From: Kitasatospora sp. NBC_00315
Lineage (GTDB): Bacteria; Actinomycetota; Actinomycetes; Streptomycetales; Streptomycetaceae
Direction: 5' to 3'
Assembly (NCBI RefSeq): GCF_041435095.1
Contig: NZ_CP108025.1
Span: forward strand, 806,001 to 870,000
DNA length: 64,000 nt
The position numbers and the translations under genes are program-made. Positions 42,573 to 51,646 of the stretch are shown here, in pieces. The number at the start of each line of letters is the position of its first letter. The first letter of the stretch is position 1. The notes under the pieces were generated by a model. The model searched no databases and had not been told where the DNA came from. It worked only from the letters and a program-made list of their open reading frames with translations.

Positions 42573-42870
42573 TAGAACTGTCGTCACCTCCCCGCCGAGG
42601 GCCCGAGGGGCCGCCTGGGCCGGGTGGTCGGCCTCCTCGAAATCTGCCCGTTCGACCCGGGCGCTCCCGAAACCTCCTGGCTTGAACACCTGGGACGAAC
42701 CGCACCATCATCGACCGGGAGCCGTTCGCCGACGCACAACTCAGCCGAGGCGAAGCCGACTCGACGAGCCGCGTCGCCCCTGGTCGCGGTGGTGGCCCGC
42801 CGCCGGGCCGTCACCGGCGGACGGGCCCGCCGGTCCGTCCACCCGCCCGTCCCACCCCTGGAGAGTCCCG

Positions 42871-43881
42871 GTGACCGCAGCCATGCCCGACGACAGCATC
42901 CCCGCCCGCGATCCCGAGCTCGCCCGCTACCTCGTCGCGCACGCCGCCCCGGCCGCCTGCGCCGACGCCCTGATCCGTGACCGCCACGGCCGGATCCTGC
43001 TGGTGGACCCGGTCTACAAGGACGGCTGGGACCTGCCTGGCGGCATGCTGGAGGACGAGGAGCCGGCCGTCGCGCTCCGCCGCGAGATCGACGAGGAACT
43101 CGGGCTCGCCGTGGAGGTCGGGCGACTGCTCGCGGTCGACACGGTCCCCGCCGCCACCCACGGCCGCACCATCCTGGCGCTGCTGTACGCCGGGCACGTG
43201 GCGGGCGAGTTCGACCCGGCGGCGCTGACCCTGCAGAGCAGCGAGATCCGCGCGGCCGACTTCCTCCCGGAGGAGCAGGCGCTGGCGCTGCTTCCACCGG
43301 CCGAGCGGCGCCGCCTCACCGCGGCGCTGCTGGCCGAACGCGGCGCCCACACGGCCGTACTGCGCGACGGACACTCCTCGACTCCGCGCACGCGCGACCA
43401 CTACGCACAGCTGGCGGCTCCGATGATGGCCGCCACCGTCCTGCTCACCGACTCGGCGGGCCGGGTGCTGGTCCTGGATCCGAGCTACAAGGACCACTTG
43501 GAACTCCCGGGCGGGATGGTCGAGGCCCACGAGTCCCCCTCGCAGGCCGCCGAACGGGAACTGGCCGAGGAGCTGGGGCTCGCCGGGCCGGTCGGCCGAC
43601 TGCTGGTGGTGGACACCGCCTCGGCGTCGGCGGCCGCCCACGGCCGGGCGTTGACCTGCATGGTCTACGCCTCACGGACCTTGACGCCGGATCAGGTGGA
43701 CGGTCTGTCCTTCCCGGACGGGGAGATCCGCGCCGCGTACTGGCTGGACCGCAAGGAGGCCGTCCGACGCCTCCCGGCCCGGCTCGCCGCGCGGGTGGAG
43801 GCCGGCCTGGAGGCGCTCGCCGACGGCACGATCATCCACCTGGAGGGCGGCGAACGGGCCCCGGCACCGAAGGCGGGCTGA
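42871..43881 (+). CDS. tandem double Nudix hydrolase
   Basis: Predicted 336-residue protein. GTG 42871 follows GGAGAG at 5 nt; a far upstream ATG at 42682 gives an Arg/Pro-rich extension of low credibility. Two complete Nudix domains lie in tandem, each with a full GX5EX7REUXEEXGU box: GGMLEDEEPAVALRREIDEELGL (first) and GGMVEAHESPSQAAERELAEELGL (second). Both are preceded by LLVDP/LVLDP and YKDxxxLPGG, so they look like an internal duplication. Substrate is unpredictable; both sites should bind metal. It is probably monocistronic. Confidence 0.88.
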   Translation: MTAAMPDDSIPARDPELARYLVAHAAPAACADALIRDRHGRILLVDPVYKDGWDLPGGMLEDEEPAVALRREIDEELGLAVEVGRLLAVDTVPAATHGRTILALLYAGHVAGEFDPAALTLQSSEIRAADFLPEEQALALLPPAERRRLTAALLAERGAHTAVLRDGHSSTPRTRDHYAQLAAPMMAATVLLTDSAGRVLVLDPSYKDHLELPGGMVEAHESPSQAAERELAEELGLAGPVGRLLVVDTASASAAAHGRALTCMVYASRTLTPDQVDGLSFPDGEIRAAYWLDRKEAVRRLPARLAARVEAGLEALADGTIIHLEGGERAPAPKAG

Positions 43882-43919
43882 TACCGAAGCTCGGCAGCGG
43901 GCGGGCGGCGGCGGGCCGC

Positions 43920-43955
43920 ACGGGCGGGGGGCGGCGAGCCGCGCCGCCCGCCCGT
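43920..43955. terminator. hairpin after tandem Nudix gene
   Basis: ACGGGCGGGGGGCGGC (43920-43935) pairs, with a small bulge, with GCCGCCCGCCCGT (43943-43955), about 40 bp after the stop at 43881. Confidence 0.6.
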
Positions 43956-44090
43956 ACGGCCTCCACCGGCGCAACGCCAACCGTTGCGGCAACGGTGCGA
44001 CTCGACTCCGCACGGCCCTGGGAGCACCGTCGACATCAGGGACCTCACAGGAGGTCCGGTCCCGCCGGACACGGACGGAAGGAACACCTG

Positions 44091-44372
44091 ATGATCGTGC
44101 GCAAGCTCCACGAGGCCGGGGTGACCAGCGAGCACGCCTACGCGGCCGCATTCGGCTCGATCGGCCTGTCCCTGGTCAGCTGGGTCACGTCGATGAAGGC
44201 CGAACACGCGGGCGTCGAACGGGCCGACCGCTGGGGCATCTTCATCGGCGAGTGGGCCCCCACCTTCTTCGGCCTCGGCCTGGCGCTCGCCGGCTACGAG
44301 AAGCGTCCGGCGGCGCCCGCCCAGGGGGTCGACACCCCCTGGTGGGGGAAGCAGGAGGAACGAACCGGCTGA
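44091..44372 (+). CDS. small two-helix membrane protein
   Basis: Predicted 93-residue protein from ATG 44091 (GGAAGGAA 6 nt upstream). Hydrophobic stretches AFGSIGLSLVSWVTSM and WAPTFFGLGLALAGYE indicate two membrane passes, followed by a polar tail. It resembles small conserved streptomycete membrane proteins of unknown function. It is followed 70 bp later by another small membrane protein in the same direction, so the two may be co-expressed. Confidence 0.65.
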   Translation: MIVRKLHEAGVTSEHAYAAAFGSIGLSLVSWVTSMKAEHAGVERADRWGIFIGEWAPTFFGLGLALAGYEKRPAAPAQGVDTPWWGKQEERTG

Positions 44373-44442
44373 CCGGGCACACGCCCGACGGCCCGCCCCG
44401 GACGCCCGGGGCAGCACATCGAGACACCGACCGGGAGATCTC

Positions 44443-44655
44443 ATGTCCAGCATCTCTCCGACGGCCCTTCCCGCCGGAAGGTCCGTCCCCACCGAAACCC
44501 CGGAGTGCGAGTCCAGCACCACGGCCGGCATCTCCACCCCGGAGAGCACGGAGCTGCACAACGCCTGGCCCAGCTGGCCGCCGATGGTCTTCGTCGCCGT
44601 CCTCGTGGTCGCCGTGATCGGGTTCATGGTGGCCCGGATGATCGCCTTCGGCTGA
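44443..44655 (+). CDS. small single-pass membrane protein
   Basis: Predicted 70-residue protein from ATG 44443 (GGGAG upstream). Residues 1-42 are polar, Ser/Thr/Pro/Glu-rich, and the C-terminal half is one helix (PMVFVAVLVVAVIGFMVARMIAF). A tail-anchored or type III membrane topology is likely. Function unknown. Confidence 0.6.
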   Translation: MSSISPTALPAGRSVPTETPECESSTTAGISTPESTELHNAWPSWPPMVFVAVLVVAVIGFMVARMIAFG

Positions 44656-44682
44656 GTGGCCAATCTCACGCACCGCGACCGG

Positions 44683-44704
44683 TCACCTACGGTGGCGTAG
44701 GTTA
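44683..44704. promoter_or_regulatory. palindromic operator candidate upstream of SGNH hydrolase
   Basis: TCACCTACGGTGGCGTAGGTTA has 8-bp arms with one mismatch (ACCTAC/GTAGGT core) and ends 25 bp before the SGNH start. TetR-type regulators commonly bind sites like this; the binder is unknown. Confidence 0.5.
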
Positions 44705-44729
44705 CTTGAGACAGTGAAGTATCGCTTCC

Positions 44730-45512
44730 ATGGCCGACCACCAGGAGACCCCTGACCTTCGTTCCTACGTAGCCCTCGGCGACAGCTTCACCGAGGGCCT
44801 GGACGACCCCGGCCCGGACGGCGTCTACGCCGGCTGGGCCGATCGGCTCGCCGGGCTGCTGGCCGAACGCCGCCCACCCGGCGAGTTCCGGTACGCCAAC
44901 CTCGCCGTGCGCGGCCGACTGCTCGACCAGATCGTCGCCGAACAGGTGCCCCGGGTCCGGCTCATCGGGCCCGACCTCGTCACCCTCGCGGCCGGCGGCA
45001 ACGACATCCTGCGCCCGGGCAGCGATCCGGACGCGGTGGCCGAACGCTTCGAGGCCGCGGTCCACGACCTGCTGGAGTCCGCCGGAACGGTGCTGATCTG
45101 CACCGGCTTCGACACGCGGGACACCCCCGTCCTGAAGCATCTGCGCGGCCGGATCGCCACCTACAACGGTCACCTGCGTGCCATCGCCGACCGCAACGGC
45201 TGCGCGGTGGCCGACCTCTGGTCGCTGCGCGCCATGCACGACCGGCTCGCCTGGAGCGAGGACCGGCTGCACCTCTCCCCCGAGGGCCATCAGCGGGTCG
45301 CCCTGCTGGCCGCCCGCGCCCTCGGCGTCCCGGTCGAGCAGGACCCGGACGCGCCCTGGCCGCACCGCCGCGTCCCCAGCCCGGCGGAGCAGCGGCGGGA
45401 GAACCTCCAGTGGGCCCGCGGGTATCTGCTGCCCTGGGTGGGGCGCCGCCTGCGGGGCGAGTCCTCCGGGGACCACGTCGAGGCCAAGCGTCCGGAGCTG
45501 CTACCGCTCTGA
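44730..45512 (+). CDS. SGNH/GDSL-family hydrolase
   Basis: Predicted 260-residue esterase-like protein from ATG 44730, with no signal peptide. Block I is YVALGDSFTEG (nucleophile Ser19), block III is LAAGGNDIL, and block V is DRLHLSPEGHQRVA with catalytic Asp and His. This composition fits the actinobacterial cytosolic SGNH esterases, whose substrates are mostly unknown. A palindrome overlies the promoter region. Confidence 0.88.
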   Translation: MADHQETPDLRSYVALGDSFTEGLDDPGPDGVYAGWADRLAGLLAERRPPGEFRYANLAVRGRLLDQIVAEQVPRVRLIGPDLVTLAAGGNDILRPGSDPDAVAERFEAAVHDLLESAGTVLICTGFDTRDTPVLKHLRGRIATYNGHLRAIADRNGCAVADLWSLRAMHDRLAWSEDRLHLSPEGHQRVALLAARALGVPVEQDPDAPWPHRRVPSPAEQRRENLQWARGYLLPWVGRRLRGESSGDHVEAKRPELLPL

Positions 45513-45526
45513 CCGGCCGTCACCCC

Positions 45527-45589
45527 GGCTCCGCACGGCGGGGCCCCACCGACCGCGTCGACGCGGCGGTGGGGCCGTCGTGCGGAGCC
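45527..45589. terminator. long terminator hairpin between SGNH hydrolase and MarR genes
   Basis: GGCTCCGCAC... from 45527 pairs with ...GTGCGGAGCC to 45589, with an inner CCCCACCG/CGGTGGGG stem, a small bulge and a GC-rich loop. It lies 15 bp after the SGNH stop and can serve both convergent transcripts. Confidence 0.7.
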
Positions 45590-45783
45590 GACCGCTCTTC
45601 CGGCCCACCGCGGCGAAGCCTGGTCCGCCGCGAAGCCGGGTCGGCTCGCGGCGCCCGCCCGTACGGCCGCGCGGCCCGCGGACCGCCCCCGGGCCCGGCT
45701 GCCCCCGCCGCCCCCGGTGGCGCCTTCGGTGCACCTGACGATGCGGCGCGGACACCGAGCCCGGCCGCGTGGCGCCCGTCCGG

Positions 45784-46320
45784 TCAGCGCGCCGGCCCCC
45801 CGGCCTCGGTGCGTCGCTCCTGGCGCAGGGCGGCCAGCTCCTCGGTCATCCGCCCCAGGAAGCGGGCGACCACGCCCAGTTCGTCGGGCGTGAAGTCGGC
45901 GCGGACCACGTCGGTGCGCTCCGCCACCGGGGTGAACCACTCGGTGGCGATCCGCCCTGCGCCGGGGTTGTAGTGCACGTGCACCTGGCGGCGGTCGACG
46001 GAATCCCGGGCACGGCGCACGTGACCGGCGCGCTCCAGGCGGTCGAGCACGGCGGTCACGGCGCCCGAGGTGATGCCGAGCTGCTCGCGCAGCCGTCCGG
46101 GTGTCATCGCCTCCGCCTCCGCGCCCTCACCGCGGCCGCCGCGCATGATGGCGAGCAGCGCCTGGACGTCGGTCGCGTGCAGGCCCTGGGTGGCGGCGAA
46201 GTCGTGCCCGAGCAGGTTCATCTCGGAGGCCAGCCCCTGGAGCAACCGTCCCAGCTCACGGCGGTCGGCGCCGCGGTCGCTCGATTCGTTCTGGGTCACC
46301 GGCGCGTGCTGCTCGGGCAA
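45784..46320 (-). CDS. MarR-family regulator, divergent from MMPL transporter
   Basis: Predicted 178-residue repressor. TTG 46320 is chosen because GGAAGG lies 5 nt upstream; GTG 46299 is an alternative. The winged helix contains MTPGRLREQLGITSGAVTAVLDRLERAGHVRRARDSVDRRQVHVHYNPG, the MarR recognition helix and wing. It is divergent from the MMPL transporter gene at 46589, with a nested palindrome between them. It probably represses both until a ligand, likely an exported compound, releases it. Confidence 0.88.
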   Translation of the reverse strand: MPEQHAPVTQNESSDRGADRRELGRLLQGLASEMNLLGHDFAATQGLHATDVQALLAIMRGGRGEGAEAEAMTPGRLREQLGITSGAVTAVLDRLERAGHVRRARDSVDRRQVHVHYNPGAGRIATEWFTPVAERTDVVRADFTPDELGVVARFLGRMTEELAALRQERRTEAGGPAR

Positions 46321-46457
46321 GGTCGCCTTCCGTCCGTACGGTCGGCGGGAGCCCGGACGCACCCGCCGCCCACCAGTTTAGAGCGGCCGGCCCCGGGCAC
46401 CCGGCCCGTGGTGCCCCTCCGGGCACCTGCCGGGGAGTCCGGATCCGCCGGGTAATT

Positions 46458-46496
46458 CACCGATCAAGTCTCTCAATCATTGAGATATCATCGGTG
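46458..46496. promoter_or_regulatory. nested palindrome, MarR operator candidate
   Basis: The inner TCTCAA-TCA-TTGAGA (46471-46485) is a perfect inverted repeat. The outer CACCGAT (46458-46464) and ATCGGTG (46490-46496) are also perfect. It lies in the 268-bp divergent region between the MarR and MMPL genes. Confidence 0.7.
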
Positions 46497-46588
46497 TCCG
46501 GGGCACCGGGACGCCCCTGACACCCCCTGACACATCTGCACCGACCCGACCGGTACCGACCGAACCGGCACGCACGAAGGACTCCGCC

Positions 46589-48733
46589 ATGCCGAGATCC
46601 ACCCGTCGTACGCGATTCCTGATCCCGCTCCTCCTGCTGGTGGCCTGGCTCGGTCTGGGCGGCGCTTTCGGCTCCTACGCCGGCAAGCTGGGCGAGGTCT
46701 CCTCCAACGACAGCGCCGCCTTCCTCCCCAAGAGCGCGGAGTCGACCGAGGTCGCACGGCTGCGCAAGGCGTTCGAGGCCGACGCCACGCTGCCGGTGAT
46801 CGTGGTCTGGGAGGCGAAGGACGGCAAGGTCACCGAGGCCCAGCGCGGTGCGGCCGCCGCCGCGCTGCAGGCCGCCGCCCACGTCCCCGGCGGGACCGGG
46901 AGCGCCTCGCCCGCGCTCCCCTCCGAGGACGGGCGGGCTCTCTCCGGGGTGGTGGCCCTGCGCGGCGACCTCGGCCGCACGGTCGGCGACAGCGTGGACG
47001 CCGTCCGCGCCGAGGTCGGCAAGGTCGAGGGTGCGAACGTCGGCCTGGCCGGCCCGGCCGCCATCCAGAGCGACCTGGCGGGCGCCTTCGCGGGAATCGA
47101 CGGAATCCTTCTCGGGGTGGCGCTCGGCGTCGTCCTGGTGATCCTGCTCGCGGTCTACCGCAGCGTGCTGCTGCCCTTCCTGGTGATCCTCGGCGCGGTG
47201 TTCGCACTCGGGGTGTCCTGCGCGATCGTCTACGTGCTGGCGCAGCACGGCGTGGTCCGGGTGGACGGCCAGGTCCAGGGCCTGCTGTCGATCCTGGTGA
47301 TCGGCGCCGCGACCGACTACGCCCTGCTGCTCTCCGCCCGCTTCCGCGAGGAGCTCCAGCGGAACCCGGACCGCTGGGCGGCGATGCGGATCGCCTGGCG
47401 CCGCTCGGTGGAGCCGATCGCCGCCTCCGGCCTGACGGTGGCACTCGGTCTGCTCGTCCTGCTGCTGTCCGACCTGACCAACAACCGGGCGCTCGGCCCG
47501 GTCGGCGCGATCGGGATCGTCTGCGCCGTCCTGTCCGCGCTCACCTTCCTGCCGGCCGCTCTCGTACTGCTCGGCCGGGGCGCCTACTGGCCGGCGCGGC
47601 CGCCGGCCGACGGCGGCACCCCGGTGCACGGGATCTGGCGCCGGGTGGCCGGCCTGGTCGGCCGCCGGCCGCGCGCCACCTGGGCGGTCGCGCTCGCCGT
47701 CCTGGCCGCCTGCGCCGCGTTCGCGCCGACGCTCAACGCCCAGGGCGTTCCGCAGAGCGAACTGTTCATCAAGAAGCAGCCGTCGGTGACGGCGCAGCAG
47801 ATGCTCTCCGCGCACTTCCCCGGCGGCTCCGGCAACCCGGCACTGGTGATCACGGACGGGGCGGCGGCGGAGCGGGTCCGCGCGGCGGCCACGGCCGTGC
47901 CCGGCGTGAGCTCCGTCCAGCCGTACACCGGGGGCGCCCCCGGTGCGGCGCCGCGGGTCGCCGACGGGCGCGTCCGGCTGGACGCCACCCTCGCCGACCC
48001 GGCCGACAGCGACGCCGCGATGGCCACCGTGCAACGCCTGCGGGCCGCCGTGCACGCGGTGCCCGGAGCGGACGCGAAGGTCGGCGGCTACACCGCCCAG
48101 CAGTACGACACCCGGATGACCGCACGGCACGACCGGGCGGTGATCATCCCGGTCGTCCTGCTCTGCATCCTGCTGATCCTGATCCTGCTGCTGCGCTCGC
48201 TGGTCGCCCCCCTGCTGCTCGCCGCGACGGTCGCGCTCTCGTATCTCGCGACGCTGGGCGTGTCCGCGATCGTCTTCCCGCACGTGTTCGGCTTCTCCGG
48301 CACGGACCCGTCGGTGCCGCTGTACGGCTACGTGTTCCTGGTGGCGCTCGGTGTGGACTACAACATCTTCCTGATGACCCGGGTCCGCGAGGAGTCGCAG
48401 CGCCACGGCACCCGGGAGGGCGTGCTGCGCGGCCTCACCGCCACCGGCGGGGTGATCACCTCGGCCGGCGTCGTCCTGGCGGCGACCTTCGCCGCCCTGG
48501 GGGTCATCCCGCTGGCCTTCCTCGCCCAGATCGCGTTCATCGTGGCGTTCGGCGTGCTGCTCGACACCCTGCTGGTCCGCTCCCTGCTCGTGCCCGCGCT
48601 GGTGTACGACCTCGGCGAGCGCACCTGGTGGCCGGTCCGGCTGTACCCGAGCCGTCCGGAGCGGGACGGGAACGGCGACGACGGCGGGGAGCGGCGCTCC
48701 TCCGAGCCGGTACCGGACGGCGTCATCGGCTGA
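46589..48733 (+). CDS. MMPL-family transporter (MarR-linked)
   Basis: Predicted 714-residue membrane protein from ATG 46589 (GAAGGAC upstream). Topology is the usual 1+5+1+5 helices with two extracytoplasmic domains. LLSILVIGAATDYALLLSARFREEL and VFLVALGVDYNIFLMTRVREES carry the MMPL GxxxDY motifs. The C-terminus is a short polar tail. It is sequence-diverged from the MMPL gene at 26112. Divergent MarR control suggests inducible efflux. Confidence 0.92.
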   Translation: MPRSTRRTRFLIPLLLLVAWLGLGGAFGSYAGKLGEVSSNDSAAFLPKSAESTEVARLRKAFEADATLPVIVVWEAKDGKVTEAQRGAAAAALQAAAHVPGGTGSASPALPSEDGRALSGVVALRGDLGRTVGDSVDAVRAEVGKVEGANVGLAGPAAIQSDLAGAFAGIDGILLGVALGVVLVILLAVYRSVLLPFLVILGAVFALGVSCAIVYVLAQHGVVRVDGQVQGLLSILVIGAATDYALLLSARFREELQRNPDRWAAMRIAWRRSVEPIAASGLTVALGLLVLLLSDLTNNRALGPVGAIGIVCAVLSALTFLPAALVLLGRGAYWPARPPADGGTPVHGIWRRVAGLVGRRPRATWAVALAVLAACAAFAPTLNAQGVPQSELFIKKQPSVTAQQMLSAHFPGGSGNPALVITDGAAAERVRAAATAVPGVSSVQPYTGGAPGAAPRVADGRVRLDATLADPADSDAAMATVQRLRAAVHAVPGADAKVGGYTAQQYDTRMTARHDRAVIIPVVLLCILLILILLLRSLVAPLLLAATVALSYLATLGVSAIVFPHVFGFSGTDPSVPLYGYVFLVALGVDYNIFLMTRVREESQRHGTREGVLRGLTATGGVITSAGVVLAATFAALGVIPLAFLAQIAFIVAFGVLLDTLLVRSLLVPALVYDLGERTWWPVRLYPSRPERDGNGDDGGERRSSEPVPDGVIG

Positions 48734-48785
48734 CCCTTCGTCAACGTCGGCCCTCAGCACGGCCGGCCTCGACTGTCGGCGTCGA

Positions 48786-48825
48786 CGGATGCCCCTCGCC
48801 GGCCGGACGGCGCGAGGGGCATCCG
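48786..48825. terminator. 14-bp perfect stem terminator after MMPL gene
   Basis: CGGATGCCCCTCGC (48786-48799) pairs with GCGAGGGGCATCCG (48812-48825) around 12 nt, 52 bp after the stop. Confidence 0.75.
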
Positions 48826-49007
48826 CCCGTCCGGCCCGCGCCGGTCGGGGGCCGCGCCGCCGGGCCCCGACCGGCGCACGCCGCCACCGGCCGCGCACCA
48901 CAGCCACGAGCAGGGGATCCGCCTGCCGAGGGGCCGCCGCCGCTCGGTAGCCTTCATCGCGACAAGGGGAATCCGCCGGGGCCGGCGGCGCGACGAACGG
49001 GGCGGTT

Positions 49008-50474
49008 GTGGTGGGGTTGACGGAGACGACGGTCGAGTCCGGAGCAGGGATCGACGGGGCGGCCGGAGCTACCGGCCGGACCGGTGAGGGGCACGGCTTC
49101 GCCGTCCAGGGCTTCGCCTCGGGCACCCGCGGCCCGGCGGCCGGGCGCCGGGGCAAGGCCCTGCGCGACAACGCCGCACGCGAGCAGCACGCGGACTTCG
49201 CCCTCGCCCCGGAGCGGCCCGGCATCGTCGAGGTGATCGAGGCCTCGAACGCCGGCCGGATCCCGCACCTGGTGCCGATCCGTCTGGGCCGGATGTCCGC
49301 GACCCCCTTCGCATTCCTGCGCGGTGCGGCCGGGCTGATGGCCGCCGACCTCGCGACCACACCCACCAGCGGGATCACCGCCCAGCTCTGCGGCGATGCG
49401 CACGCCGCCAACTTCGGCCTCTACGGGGACGCCCGCGGCCGGCTGGTGATGGACATCAACGACTTCGACGAGACCGTGCCCGGCCCCTGGGAGTGGGACC
49501 TCAAGCGACTGGCCGCCAGCCTGGTGCTCGCCGCGCGCGAGGTCGGGGCGGACGAACACACCGCCCGCCAGGCCGCGTTCGACGCGGTCGGCTCCTACCG
49601 CCGCACCATGCGCACGCTGGCCAAGCTCCCCGCCCTCGACGCCTGGAACGCCGTCGCGGACGAGCACCTGATCGCGGTCGCCGACGCCCACGAGCTGTCC
49701 GAGCTGCTGGAGAAGGTCTCGGCCAAGGCGCTCAACAACACCAGCGCCCGGTTCGCCGCCAAGTCCACCGTCCGTGACGCGGACGGCCGGTGGCGCTTCA
49801 CCGCCGCACCGCCCGTGCTCAGCCAGGTGCCCCACGAGTCGGCGGCCGGCGTCGCCGCGTCCCTGGAGCGGTACCTGGACACCGTGCCGCCGGAGCTGCA
49901 CCCGCTGCTCGCCCGCCACCGCGTGCAGGACGTGGCGTTCCGAGTGGTGGGCACCGGCAGCGTCGGCACCCGCTCGTACGTCGTGCTGCTCACCGACCAC
50001 CGGGACCGGCCGCTGGTCCTCCAGGTCAAGGAGGCCCGCCCGTCCGTGCTCCTGCCGCACCTGGCCCGGGCGGGCTACCCCGTCCGGGAGCTGCCCGCGC
50101 ACGAGGGGCAGCGGGTGGTCCTCGGCCAGAAGCGGATGCAGATCGTCAGCGACACCCTGCTGGGCTGGACCACGGTGGACGGACTCCCCTACCAGGTACG
50201 GCAGTTCCGCAACCGCAAGGGAAGCGTCGACCCGGCCGCGCTGCTGCCCGCGCAGCTGGACGACTACGCCCGCATCACCGGGGCGCTGCTCGCCCGCGCA
50301 CACGCGCACACCGCCGACCCGGGGCTGATCTCGGGCTACTGCGGCAAGAACGAGGCCCTGGACGAGGCGGTGGCCACCTTCGCGGTCGCCTACGCGGACC
50401 GCACCGAGGCCGACCACGCGGAACTGACCGCCGCCATCCGGTCGGGCCGGCTGCCGGCTGAACACGGGATCTGA
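49008..50474 (+). CDS. DUF2252 family protein
   Basis: Predicted 488-residue cytosolic protein from GTG 49008 (GTG 49011 also possible). It has the DUF2252 pattern: FAFLRGAAGLMAADL, QLCGDAHAANFGLYGDARGRLVMDINDFDETVPGPWEWDLKRLAASLVLAAR and, later, the VFRxVGTGSVGTRxY-type segment FRVVGTGSVGTRSYVVLL. CGDAH and DFD look like a kinase-fold (APH-like) catalytic and metal pair, but no member has a firm function. An additional ~50 low-complexity residues precede the domain. It appears monocistronic. Confidence 0.88.
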   Translation: MVGLTETTVESGAGIDGAAGATGRTGEGHGFAVQGFASGTRGPAAGRRGKALRDNAAREQHADFALAPERPGIVEVIEASNAGRIPHLVPIRLGRMSATPFAFLRGAAGLMAADLATTPTSGITAQLCGDAHAANFGLYGDARGRLVMDINDFDETVPGPWEWDLKRLAASLVLAAREVGADEHTARQAAFDAVGSYRRTMRTLAKLPALDAWNAVADEHLIAVADAHELSELLEKVSAKALNNTSARFAAKSTVRDADGRWRFTAAPPVLSQVPHESAAGVAASLERYLDTVPPELHPLLARHRVQDVAFRVVGTGSVGTRSYVVLLTDHRDRPLVLQVKEARPSVLLPHLARAGYPVRELPAHEGQRVVLGQKRMQIVSDTLLGWTTVDGLPYQVRQFRNRKGSVDPAALLPAQLDDYARITGALLARAHAHTADPGLISGYCGKNEALDEAVATFAVAYADRTEADHAELTAAIRSGRLPAEHGI

Positions 50475-50534
50475 CCGCTCGGGCCGGGGCCCGGCGTCCC
50501 GGCCCGGCGGTGCCTCACCACATGGGCACCCTCG

Positions 50535-50563
50535 CGGAGCCGGCCCGACCGGGCCGGGCTCCG
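50535..50563. terminator. hairpin between convergent DUF2252 and nadE genes
   Basis: CGGAGCCGGCCCG (50535-50547) pairs, with one bulged base, with GGGCCGGGCTCCG (50551-50563) around ACC. It can terminate both converging transcripts. Confidence 0.55.
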
Positions 50564-50585
50564 CCCGGGTGATCGGCGGGCACCG

Positions 50586-51416
50586 CTACGGGGCGACCGG
50601 CAGTTGGCGCTTGTGCTCGGTGAGACGGTAGCGGCGGACGATCGTCTCGAAGACCCCCTCGTCGACCGGCTTGCCCTCCAGGAAGTCGTCGATGTCGTCG
50701 TAGGTCACGCCGAGCGCGTCCTCGTCGGCCTTGCCCGGGTCGAGGGTCTCGAGGTCGGCCGTCGGGATCTTCCACACCAGCTCGGCGGGCGCGCCCAGCA
50801 GGTCCGCGACGGCGCGCACCCGGCGCTTGGTCAGGCCGGTCAGCGGGACCAGATCCGCCGCGCCGTCGCCGAACTTGGTGAAGAAACCGGAGACCGCCTC
50901 GGCGGCATGGTCGGTGCCGACCACCAGGCCGTCGTGGGCGCCTGCCACCGCGTACTGGGCGATCATGCGCTGCCGGGCCTTGATGTTGCCCTGGACGAAG
51001 TCCTGGTGGTGGGCGTCGCGGAACTCGACGTCGGCGGCCAGCGCGGCCTCCAGGGCGGCGTCGCTCGCGGGCTTGACGTCCACGGTCAGCACGTGGTCGG
51101 CCCGGATGAAGGAGAGCGCCAGCTGCGCGTCGTGCTCGTCGGCCTGGACGCCGTAGGGCAGCCGCATCGCGTAGAACCGCGCCTCGTGCCCGGCGGCCCG
51201 GGCCCGCTCGACCGCGAGCTGGCACAACCGGCCGGTGGTGGTGGAGTCGACTCCACCGCTGATGCCGAGTACCAGGGACCGCAGGCCGGTGGAGGTCAGC
51301 CGCTCGGCGAGGAACGCCACCCGGCGCTCGATCTCCTTCTCGGCCTCGAAGGTCTCGGCGACCAGGAGTTCCCGGGCGATCTCTCGCTGCAGGGCGATGG
51401 ACACCGGCTCGCTCAC
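50586..51416 (-). CDS. nadE: ammonia-dependent NAD+ synthetase
   Basis: Predicted 276-residue enzyme. GTG 51416 follows AAGGAG at 5-6 nt; the frame extends to 51599 but that part is not gene-like. It is the NH3-dependent NadE form, with the PP-loop LGISGGVDSTTTGRL near residue 47, NIKARQRM, GTDHAAEAVSGFFTKFGDGAADLVPL and PGKADEDALGVTYDDIDDFLEG. It has the usual ~275-residue length and lacks a glutaminase domain. It catalyses ATP-dependent amidation of nicotinate adenine dinucleotide, the last step of NAD synthesis, and is probably housekeeping. Confidence 0.95.
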   Translation of the reverse strand: MSEPVSIALQREIARELLVAETFEAEKEIERRVAFLAERLTSTGLRSLVLGISGGVDSTTTGRLCQLAVERARAAGHEARFYAMRLPYGVQADEHDAQLALSFIRADHVLTVDVKPASDAALEAALAADVEFRDAHHQDFVQGNIKARQRMIAQYAVAGAHDGLVVGTDHAAEAVSGFFTKFGDGAADLVPLTGLTKRRVRAVADLLGAPAELVWKIPTADLETLDPGKADEDALGVTYDDIDDFLEGKPVDEGVFETIVRRYRLTEHKRQLPVAP

Positions 51417-51646
51417 GTCTGCTCCTTCTTCCTGCTCGCGATGTGCTGTCACACCCACCCTACTGATCCCCGGCTCCCGGTCGGCACGTCGGGCGGCAGG
51501 TGGTGCGGCAGCGGGCCCACCAGGCGGGCGGTACGTCCGGCGGGCGGTACGTCGGCCGGCCGGGTGCGCCCGGGGATCGTCGCGGCGCTGATCGTACAAT
51601 TGGCCGGAATTTCGCCGGGCTGCCCGGCATCTGCACGAGGGGGAAC

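Noticed and set aside
46457..49411. 984-codon open frame on the minus strand opposite the MMPL gene
   Set aside because: Shadow of high-GC coding; composition is Gly/Arg/Asp-rich without domains, while the plus strand encodes a clear MMPL protein.
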